Assembly: GCA_905250885.1 (NCBI GenBank)
Contig: CAJNOQ010000912.1
Location: forward strand, 1,390 to 39,276
DNA: 37,887 nt
Source: Didymodactylos carnosus
Lineage: Eukaryota; Rotifera; Eurotatoria; Philodinida; Philodinidae
Reading direction: 5' to 3'
Shown here: in pieces, positions 24,768 through 34,276 of the stretch
Layout: every line of letters starts with the position of its first letter
Numbering within the stretch: the stretch's first letter is position 1
The notes under the pieces: generated by a model
Database searches by the model: none
Told to the model about the DNA's origin: nothing
Seen by the model: the letters and a program-made list of their open reading frames with translations, nothing else
Program-made: the position numbers and the translations under genes

Positions 24768-25085
24768 CAGTAGCGGTCAAAAGTATATTGACTGTTAGAT
24801 CTGTCGAACCATAGTTATTAAATGCAAATCTCGTGTGGATGTAGACTTACTCATATATACTAGTATGGGCCTCTTTGACTGAATGATTCGCGAGACAACA
24901 GTTTCATTATTTTTCAATGAAATGCGAATGTCTTTTGCTCCAAGACCGATGAACACTTTATCTTGGCATCAATCTGTAATCATAATTCTCTTCTATTTAT
25001 GACATAGATTTAATATGCTGATTGTTAATAGACTGAAATAGAGCCGTTTTGCGTTTGATATCCACTTTTGAAATTCGAGATCCCT
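24768..25085. mobile_element. Tc1/mariner-like remnant
   Basis: The left end, preceded by TA, reads CAGTAGCGGTCAAAAGTAT, the typical look of a Tc1-family terminal repeat. A degraded counterpart (CCACTTTTGA on the + strand) lies near 25060-25070. Between them, on the minus strand, an open stretch contains AKDIRISLKNNETVVSRIIQ, which is compatible with the helix-turn-helix of a Tc1-like transposase. The segment is far too short for a whole transposase (about 340 aa), so it is a deletion derivative. Confidence 0.45.
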
Positions 25086-26589
25086 CGTACACAGGGAAAC
25101 GAGCTTAAGTAACGAAGGATCGCCCTTTCTACCGTGTCTTTGCAGTTAAAGGGATTATCACAATAAAGGGCCCGGGTGCTCTAATTTGTACAGAGTTTTA
25201 ACGCTTTTAACAGGGCCTTATATTGCCTCCTAAAAAGAAATTTATGGTCTTTTCAAGTTACAACTTTTAGATGATGAGGATGACGGAATTTTCTTCTGTT
25301 ATTTTAGGAAGAGTCTTCTAATGTGTCAATCTGTTTAAAGTACATCAAAATGATGCAACAGTATAATCATGACGACGCAAATAGTAGATGAACATTGTCA
25401 AGAAGATTTCATCTTCACTCTAAACAAGAGAGAGATGTTTAAATGAAACTCTTTCGCTCGGAAACACAAGTGTTTCACTCGACACTGATTTTTAGTAGGT
25501 AATTAAAATTGTTTAAAAAGCATATAGAAAGTGAGATAGACGCGAAAATGAGTAAGATAAGATCTAACGATCATCAACATATTTCAATCAACAATCATAT
25601 ATTAATCTATGATCATGAAAAAAGTAAGAATTTTCTTCTCACAGTAATTACTTTTCTAGCGCTACTTCACATTCATAATAATAGAACTAATTACTGTTAT
25701 TTATACATATGATACACTACTATCGAAAAACATTCATCTGTCACTACAAATTCAATGTAATCTGACTTCTCTAATGAATTTGAGATATGATACTATAGAT
25801 TTTCACAAACTTGTATCATTGGCTTCTATACAAAATATTATAGTTTTCTTTCCGTTTTACTAAAAAAAGAAATTTGATCTATAAAATTATCGAAGTATAG
25901 TCTGAACATTTCTTACAGAGAAGAAGCAATTTGAATTTCTTTTTGTTTCATATATATTACATATTAATTACGATGAATTCGAACTATTCTTTCGACTCAA
26001 ATGTCCTACGAGAACATGGAAAAAAATAGCGTCTATATGAAAACAGATCAATAGTTCAACTAATGAGTATTATGACGAGAAGAGAATGTTGGAGATGAGC
26101 ACCAGATGTCGAGAACGTGACGACATAAAATTATATTTATCTTACAACGACTATCTTGTAAGAATGGGCATACAAAAAAATTCTTACAAAGACAATAATA
26201 ATTTCTCATAAATCTTTCGTTAATATGATGACGAGTCTATAAATCGTACACTATCAATTTCTAAATAGACTTTTGTTCCGAAATACACTTTACCTGTATT
26301 TCACGTGTATTTTTTTCTACTTTTTTAAAAAATTCAATAAAAAGTTTACAACTATGTAAAAAATGGGCTTATTTTTTCAGAAAATAATCTTTTATACCTT
26401 TCTCTATATTCAAACAACAAAACCAACGTGTTCTCCACATCACGCATTATAGTTACTAAAGAAAAGCAAACAAATACAACATACACATAGTAGAATAACT
26501 ATGTCCTAATGACCACAAACAGGTCTCATATATATATATTGTATTCTGTCAATATTTTCCCAACAGCTAATTAATCATGTTAAACTTAC

Positions 26590-26845
26590 CAATAGCCGCT
26601 AAGGAGGAATCTTTATTTCGACGTTTATTACTACCACATGCTCGTAGCCAAAGAAATGGTAGCGATCGATATTTGGCTAAACGTCTTTCAATTGGTGAAA
26701 ATATCGATAATTTTGTATCAATTGTTGAAGTTGGTATAGAAACAATTGGTGTGATGAGAATGGATGATGATGATTGAGATGATGCAAGATTTGAACGATT
26801 TGATGATGAACTTAGTTTAGATGTCGTACGATGTTTCCAACTCAT
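26590..26845 (-). CDS. GRIP: GRIP alternative first coding exon (85 aa, MSWKHRTT...)
   Basis: ATG at 26845 with a TAA immediately upstream in frame. It encodes 85 residues plus one base and ends at a GTAAGT donor in the common phase. Joined directly to the common exon it gives a 1130-aa protein; with the 120-nt cassette, 1170 aa. It opens MSWKHR, recalling the MPSWK start of the most distal exon. It then has a Ser-rich low-complexity region, a hydrophobic/proline part (TPIVSIPTST) and a basic C-terminal part with RSLPFLWLRACGSNKRR. No known domain. Four-fold agreement of stop, ATG, donor and phase supports it. Confidence 0.72.
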
Positions 26846-27817
26846 TTATAAAACAAACAGATGATGATACTGAGTTACATGTGTTTGAAGATTGAAAAAA
26901 AAAATGCAAATATATATGTATGGTCGTTAGTTATCTTTACGGATAAGATATTTATATGGTGATGGTTATGATATTCTTGTTCTTTGTCATTGCTTTATAT
27001 CTATTTGTCTATATGATTATGGACTATACATTCACATTTTGAATACAAAAGATTTATATATGTAGGATATCAATTGTGTATATGTGTTTTCTCAAATGCT
27101 AGCATGAATTGAGAAGTATATAAACAACATCCTTGATCATTATCATCCAAAAAAAATGCTCATGTAAATAGTCGAAAGGCGGAAAGAGTATGTATTTGTA
27201 TATGCATTATATATATTTCAAGGATCGCGGCATGGTGCCCACATATCTATGCAAAATTATAACCTGTACAAAAAAAATAAAAAGAAAGAAAAAGAAAGAA
27301 CAAATAACCTAGTAACATGCGACTCAATTTTTTTTTTTTCGAAAAAATAACTTAACCTACTGTTCTCCTTATTGTTTTGAAAAATAAAATTCGCAATTGA
27401 TCAGTTATGTATGTATATTCAATATAAACATTTCAATTATATTCAAATAGGTTGAGTGAGTGAATGAAAAAGAGAAGAACAAATACGTATGTATATCTAT
27501 CGAACTTGTAAACATAGAGAAACACTAGTCACATAATGTAAAAGAGAAGGATCAACATTTTTTTTCTCCTTACTGTTTAAAAAAAAAAAGACGTAAAAGA
27601 AAGAAACTGAATCAGAGAAAACCACAAAAAAAAAAAATAATAATAGAATTATCAATTATTACTTTATACACCTGTCAATTGTGTCTGTGTGTGAGTGTGT
27701 GTGTATTTCTAAATAAAGACATCGATAAAATAATTAGAATAAATTTAAAATACCAAAGATTTTAGTGCTCTTTTAATCTTTAAACAATTATACAAGCCCT
27801 TGAACTGCTTACTCTCA

Positions 27818-27896
27818 AACTCTGCACACTCATTTTCACACATAATACCATCGCTTTTGAAGATTCTTTAAAAATTGATTAAAAGTGTGCAGAGTT
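27818..27896. repeat. Inverted repeat with 13-bp perfect arms
   Basis: AACTCTGCACACT at 27818-27830 is the exact reverse complement of 27884-27896. Similarity continues outward imperfectly (ACTTCCTG versus ACTCTC, and a CTTGAAC word on both sides), so this may be a small worn transposable element. Confidence 0.6.
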
Positions 27897-28186
27897 CAGG
27901 AAGTAACGCCTTGAACTATCTTAGAATATAATGCAAACTTATGAATTCAATATCATAGAAACTACACCTCATCACATGGATTGTATCCACAAAACGAACT
28001 CAATAAACTGTATTCTTGTAATATTAAATAATTCATTAATAGATTTATAGTTTCTCGTTAATTATTAGAAGATAGTCTACGTCCTTTTGTTAAAAAATAT
28101 CGTATATTTTTCAGTCTAACAGATTTTATGGCTTTGATCAGTTTACTTAAAAAGTTACATCATATCTTGTAGCAATGACCAATTTG

Positions 28187-28214
28187 ACTAAAGAGAAACT
28201 TGTTTCTCTTTAGT
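28187..28214. repeat. Perfect hairpin, 13-bp arms, 2-base spacer
   Basis: The arm ACTAAAGAGAAAC is followed after TT by its exact complement. It lies about 280 bases from the 57-nt cassette exon, on its downstream side in the gene. No function can be assigned. Confidence 0.8.
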
Positions 28215-28494
28215 TTTAACAAATTAAAGATTAGTTATAGTTTTACGAATTAACACAATAATAAAATAGCTAAAGGAGAAAAATATCGGGCGATTCAGTC
28301 ATTCGAATCTGAATGTTTTACAAGAAATACTTGATGCTATACAACAGAAACGTTAAAATGTTGTTTTGAAAATCAGACAAACAGCTGTTGTTGTTTTTAT
28401 CGTTTTTCTATCAAAGGTTATTGTTGTAGATATATTTTCATCCATTAAATAACCAATGTAGACGCTGAAATATAATTATAGTTCCTTTACTTAC

Positions 28495-28551
28495 ATGAAT
28501 GTTGTTCTACATCATGCCTTGTTGGACCACGAGGACTTGACGATCCAGCAT
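28495..28551 (-). CDS. GRIP: GRIP cassette exon, 57 nt
   Basis: A 57-nt segment bounded by a 3' splice site (TATATAG) and a strong GTAAGT donor. It starts with the last two bases of a codon and ends with one base, so it is frame-neutral. After the first exon 34156-34276 it adds 19 residues, NAGSSSPRGPTRHDVEQHS, giving a 1104-aa protein. By position it can be used only with that most distal first exon among those seen. The peptide is Ser/Pro-rich and probably unstructured. Continuity of frame from the exon at 34156 is the main support. Confidence 0.72.
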
Positions 28552-28609
28552 CTATATACAATAACAGAAATAGAATGAAGAGAATATAAATCAGTGTCCG
28601 TCGAAGTTA

Positions 28610-29457
28610 GCTGGCATGTACGAATTTTCCACATGGATTATTTGAGAGCTCGAACAAAATTGAGAAAGATCATTTATGGTAAGCAAGTCATGACTATTCG
28701 TTTTTTTTCCCAAAATCATGTTTGATTTGACAATTGAGTGATGCATTTTAAGATATCAGTAATAACAATTATTAATCAATTCCTCACACTGCCGTTGTCA
28801 ATAAACTACTGTATCGAATGATTTAATAAAAGTGTTGTAATTGAACTTCATAAAGTTCGGATTAATGCAAGAGCTTGTAAAAATCAGTTAAAACACAGAG
28901 AGAGTCGTAAGTTTTTTGACAACGCCGATGTGTAGATTGTGCAACGGATTACTCAGTTGTCGAACGAAACATGGTTACTTCATTCTTCTACATCCGTTCA
29001 CCTTGTACACTCAATTTTTTTCAAAATTGTGTCACTTTTTTTGAACATACACAGTTCGACGTAGAACTGACAACTGTATAAAACAATGGCATAAAATTTA
29101 GAGAGTTGAGTGTTTGCGGTGCTCAGACGAAGGAAAAATTGAAAAAGCTTGAGCACGGTTACTAAAAGTAGGTGTGTTGTCCTTACTTTCTCCTTTCATT
29201 ATTTTAAATTTCAACCATTGTTGATTCAGTTGTCTTTAAGAAATCTAAGATATATGGACTACCAATGGATAAATCAGAACTTTTTGTGAAAGTCGAAATG
29301 GGTAACAGTTAATGTGGATCTAATTTTTGATGAAAGAATTTTTGAAAAAAACGGAATAATCATGACTTGGTCACAGTAAATGGTCTTTCTCGATTTTGTT
29401 TAGGCTCTCAAATGATCCATGTATTTTAACTCATATGGAAAACTAGTACATGCCAGC
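28610..29457. mobile_element. Long-terminal-inverted-repeat element next to a cassette exon
   Basis: The ends begin with GCTGGCATGTAC and are inverted. Similarity continues inward for over 100 bases with small gaps: shared words include TTTCCA, ATTTGAGAGC, GAGAAAGA, AAGTCATGA and a GTTTTTTT run. TA flanks both ends (28608-28609 and 29458-29459), consistent with a TA target duplication, so Tc1/mariner-type mobilisation is possible. It has no transposase frame. It ends only about 57 bases upstream of the acceptor of the 57-nt cassette exon. Confidence 0.72.
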
Positions 29458-31772
29458 TATCAAGGCTGTAGATCGGCTCTTGCATGGAATGTCTCTTAGA
29501 AATTTAATTTTGTAATCAGCGTAATGAGCATGTTTCCTGTTTATTCACTTGGCAAATTGCTTCCAATGTAACAGAAAAATACAAAACTAATTTATTGGGA
29601 AAGAATAAGCCTTGCAAAAAATCATACCAAATTAAGTACCAAATTTTTAAAGCATAAAATAGAAGAATGAATGGACAACGAAGTCTGAGAACTGGAAACT
29701 ATGTAGCAACCCATAATCTTCCCTCATATTGTAGGGACATTCTTCGATGTATATTTCTCTATGCCAACTTTCTGTTCACTTTATCCAATAGGAAATTTTA
29801 ATTTACAACCTGATAGATGACTAAAACTTCTTGATTTAGCTATTTTACTCTTGAATCAAATAAACTTTTAATATCATCTCGAAAAGGTCTATAATTACCT
29901 TTTGCGATGAGCTTTAGTTTCATATATTATTATCTGTAGGGTTTATAATTGTATGTGGATGTATAGAGATTAATATCGCACTCTATATAAGTTAATTGCC
30001 GATATATACAGGCTATCGATAGAGAAACATCTTGACTATATAATTATCTTTAATAGGATAATTTTTATGACAGTTTAAATTATATTTAGGGCAAATACAC
30101 ACATATTTAACGCTAATCATTGTTATATTCGTGAATGTAAATGAAAGCACTTTAACGTTTAAGTAGTATGACTGTTCTTTTATATAGTTTAGTATTATCA
30201 TTATTACAATGAAACTCTCTTCTCAAAATTTCCTTTACTACAGAAAATATGTATGGAATAGTGCCTGCTAGCGTAAGATAATATTAGCTAACAGTCCGGT
30301 ATTCTCAAATTGTTTGAATGATAGTAGTTTTTCTCCATAAATATTAAGTATGTTGGCCTTTTTCTATAAGTTTTCATGTGCGCATCATGTTTAAAATTAT
30401 GTGTGTGCAAACAATTTTTGATTAGTATATGTCACAAGGTTCAACTCTATATTGACAAAAGTTTCTCTTAAGGTTAAAATAGCGATTGATCAACAACTAT
30501 CAACACCTTCTTATCATTTATATATACCTACTTGAATAAAACGAAAAAATTCTTTCGATTTAATCATAGTATAATCAATTGAGTAAATAAAATAGAAGAA
30601 AAAGATTTATAATATGTTAACCTCAATCCTCAATGATCTTCTCTAACATTCCAGCTGTACGAGTTATTAAAACAGAACAAACATGATGAAAATATAGAAT
30701 CTAGTTTTTTGAAATATTAATGTTTGAAGACGATGACGATAGATCATGATGGAAAGGCAAACATATTTTCCATCACATTGACAGAACGTCTATAGAGCGT
30801 ATCAACTTTTCTAGTATCGATCAATAATGTACAGAAACTACTTTTATTGACAAATTATCGTTTACTATCAATACGTTATCTAAATCTTTTTGTAAAAACA
30901 CTAAGTATTACTCCTATTTGGCTAGAGTCTAATCCTTGATTTATTCTTCTATGTTTGACATTGATATATTGAACTTTAACAGTTTACATGTGTGTTTATA
31001 TATAGTAAAAATTCTTCTATTATGTTTGTTTGTTTTTAACTCCTTTCCTGTTTAACATGACGCATTAGACAACAAAACAGTCAGCTATTTATTGTTTTCT
31101 CTTGTTATGATAATCTCACAGTCTATCACATAAATGAGATGGATAAATTATAAAAAATGTCATTCAAGAATAAAAATGTTATATTCTCAAATTTTTTATT
31201 CTAACTTCTTCTTTGTATTATCTATTTGATAGTCGTTGTACATCTTATACAAGGTTTTTTCTTGATATATTGTTGTTTCGATGAAGTATGTACACGAATA
31301 ATGTACAGTGTTATATTAAAATTATCAAAGATAACTTAGAAGATTAGAATCGTATACATATAATTGTACTACAGAAACGCCATATGTATGGTGCCATTAT
31401 AGGCCAATCTATAAATCATTATGATGCAATGAGAGAGACAAGAGTGATGATAGTGAAAAAGAAGATATCTGATATGTTAAACAATATTTTGACTTTTTTT
31501 TCTCTTGGACGTTATCTAATTTGGAAAGAAAAAGTGGCATTGACATGTTATGAAAACAAAATACATGTGTGAACCTGCTTTAGTCCTTTGTCCTTCGATG
31601 ATATACGATTAATCAAATTGATTCATCAAGTAAAATTTATGTTTTAGGCGTATATCAATTACATAATTTATATTTATTTACTTTTATTAACCATGTTATC
31701 ATTAATTTATTCAGAAAACAATTTTTGATTCTTTCATCGATCGATTGAAAACAAATTTGATATCATTATTAA

Positions 31773-32108
31773 CCCATTTGTGTCCAAAATTTTCAAATTA
31801 ACTTACAGCCTTCATTATGAATTTATATATATATCAGTACACGGGGTACTAATACTTCAATTTCACTAAGATTTAACCTGCACATGATATGAGTACATGA
31901 GCACATATAAGCGCAAAAATACTCTATTTATGCCAAATTTTTGTGATAAGAAAAGGTGTTAAATATTATACAAATAAGTTATTACTAATAACCACATACT
32001 GTGCGTGCCAGCTAAGAATATGAGGAGTGCATAGGTGGGTCGTAAGCCATATATAATATTCAGATATTATAATTATGAGTACTCAAACACCTACTGGGCA
32101 CAAACGAG
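31773..32108. mobile_element. piggyBac-type non-autonomous element with TTAA target duplication
   Basis: A 336-bp segment lies between TTAA at 31769-31772 and TTAA at 32109-32112. Termini are CCCATTTGTGTCCA and, inverted, CTCGTTTGTGCCCA: 11 of 14 positions agree. Size, TTAA flanks and the CCC-like terminus fit a piggyBac-derived MITE. No coding content. Confidence 0.65.
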
Positions 32109-32410
32109 TTAAGAGAAAATATTTTTATCATATGGTTGAAATAAATTATCAAAAAGAGTACAAATTTATCTGTGATACTTATACGAAAAACATTGAATAG
32201 AGAGGATTTACTAAAAATTTTTTGAACCACGTTTTTTAATTAACCGACTCTTAATCTCCCTCTATTATCTGAGTAATTCATTATACAATCATGCACATAC
32301 ATTCTGTCGCAATTATGAACTTCTTCAAATTCATTCATTTGGTGGAAATCGTTCAAATATTTTCTTGTAATAATTATATTTTATTAAATTAAGTTTCATC
32401 TCATAGATTT

Positions 32411-32539
32411 TCAGTTTTCTGAATTGTTCTCTTTTGAATCACTCTCACTACCTCGTCTACTCCATTCCTTCAATGCTAAGCGTAAATTTTGTAAAAATTT
32501 TTTGTTGAATTGAAGAAACGTCACATTGAAAAGGGTCAT
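32411..32539 (-). other. Short coding-like frame of unknown status
   Basis: A 42-codon frame, ATG at 32539, ends in a hydrophilic stretch (KEWSRRGSESDSKENNSEN) whose composition resembles a protein tail rather than random AT-rich DNA. A possible acceptor (TTTACGCTTAG) splits it and would fit the phase of the upstream GRIP first exon, but the frame then runs into a stop. It could be a truncating alternative exon, the end of a small nested gene, or chance. Confidence 0.2.
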
Positions 32540-34155
32540 ATGTCGATCACTTCACACTTGGTTCACTCGTTTTTCTTTTGCATGAGTATCATGATTATTG
32601 CTACTGTCAAACAAACGTACATTCTTTTAAACACCTTATAACTATATCTTATTATCATATCCTATTGACTGTCTATAACTCTGAATTTGGAAACAGACAT
32701 AAAAATGTGTAGAAAGGTGTCAAAATTTAATATTTTTTTTAAAAATGCAAATCCTTTGACTATAAAAAATATTTGCATACACAGTCTGTAGTGAATGAAT
32801 GGTCGGTCATCGTACATTTAAATTGTGAAGAAAACTAATCCTCTATTTATTGAAAAATTAAGGAAATTCATGAAGTGTCTAGAATTCAAATGAAAGACAG
32901 CAAATCAAAATTATCTCTTAAATTAGATTATTAAATTATAACCACAACAGATTAGAATAGGTTACTACGGAAGCATGTAGTCTACACCATTTAAAAAGTA
33001 CTCAATCACCGATTACATTTTTTCTCTATGTTAAATTTAGAATGACGTTCATAATATCCCGTAATGGATAATACACAATACGATTACAAACACAATCTAT
33101 TGTTAGATTACATATTAATTAGAATAACACAATACAGGACAAGATGAGTTCATACATTTATCAGACACTTGGCATTGTTCTATGTTGTTAAATGTTAGAT
33201 ATAATAAAGCCAAACAAGCGAAAAGAACTAACATAAACATCTTTACATATAAATCTTAATATCTTTATCACACTTTTAGACTTATGTTCAGATAGTAATT
33301 GCATAAAATATACATAGATAATTAATGTGAGACATAAATGCCTACAAATCTTTCCATTCATCCGTAAAAGAATATAAACATACATATGACGAAATTATTA
33401 ATTGGTAAACTGATTTTTATCCAGTTATAAAACTAATATAAAAGATTTCTAGAAATCTATTTAAGAAAAATATTTTATAAATATAAAATTATTATATATA
33501 CAATATTGTATATTATATTATTAGTAAAGTATCAAATAACTATTTTCTTTTTCGTTAAACCTAATAATAATCAGTGTGGGTTCTGTTATCAACATGATGA
33601 TAGTATGTAGGTGTATCAACGTTTTTCTTTTCTTTTAAGTATCATTGTATCTTTATCATTTAATTGTTTCATGGTCATAAAAACAATCCTTATTTAAAAT
33701 TATAACTCTCATCATAACGCCTCTAAATTATTATCGTTGTTTCAGTCGTCAAACAAACACCAATAATACTTTGATAAAGATAAAAATCTGTCATATTTTA
33801 GATATTTTTATGAGCGTAGGCATATCCGTTAAGCAAATCTATATTTAACTATTTCAAACTAAAAAGCTTTTTAAACTATATGATATTTAACAAAATATAA
33901 GAATTTTGAAAAGCTTTGACAAATGTGAAATTGAACATTGATAGTAAGTTATTTTCTGACGAATAGATTAATGGCTTGTCGGTAATTATTACACACCAGA
34001 CAATAAGAGCAGTTTTTTTTTCGTTTTTTTTTTTTTTTGATTATCAACTCGTCATTTTCACTACAATGTGAAAATATTGATTCATTGTGTTCAAATTAAA
34101 ATATAGAGCGTGTACTATCCATTCCATTTCTAAAATAAAATTTAGATCTACTTAC

Positions 34156-34276
34156 TTATTTCTTTTCGTTCCGGTGGTACTAAATTTTCTTCATTTGTTA
34201 AATTTTGTCCATTTGGTGTTGTTAATGGTCTACCATTTGCATCACTTTTTAAACAATTGATTTTCCAACTGGGCAT
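34156..34276 (-). CDS. GRIP: GRIP most distal first coding exon (40 aa, MPSWKINC...)
   Basis: ATG at 34276 with an in-frame TAA two codons upstream; GTAAGT donor at 34155. It encodes 40 residues plus one base, in the same phase as the other first exons, and gives a 1085-aa protein when joined directly to the common exon. The start MPSWKINCLK is close to the known N-terminal variant of mammalian GRIP1, which begins MPGWKKN and carries a palmitoylated cysteine; here Cys8 would be the candidate site. The rest is polar and probably disordered. That similarity makes this the best-supported ancestral N-terminus. Confidence 0.82.

Larger units (their letters stand above)
21835..26589. other. GRIP intron rich in transposon-like repeats
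   Basis: No exon is supported besides the flanking ones. It contains a GGGTACGGGT-rich element (22207-22625), a TTAA-flanked element (22694-23362) and a Tc1-like remnant (24768-25085). A less AT-rich patch at about 25085-25240 contains GGGCCCGGG and is unexplained. Short + strand frames near 22.0, 24.2 and 25.5 kb have no recognisable content. Confidence 0.45.
26846..28494. other. GRIP intron / promoter region with microsatellites
   Basis: DNA above 26845 should contain the promoter for that first exon. It holds A-rich tracts, a short TG-rich microsatellite at about 27682-27705, an imperfect inverted repeat at 27818-27896, and a perfect 13-bp-arm hairpin at 28187-28214. No exon is supported. 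Confidence 0.45.
28552..34155. other. First intron of the most distal GRIP transcript
   Basis: AT-rich DNA holding the long-TIR element at 28610-29457, a TTAA-flanked element at 31773-32108, an 18-bp palindrome at 33496-33513, and one short coding-like minus-strand frame at 32411-32539. No further exon is supported. Confidence 0.45.
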
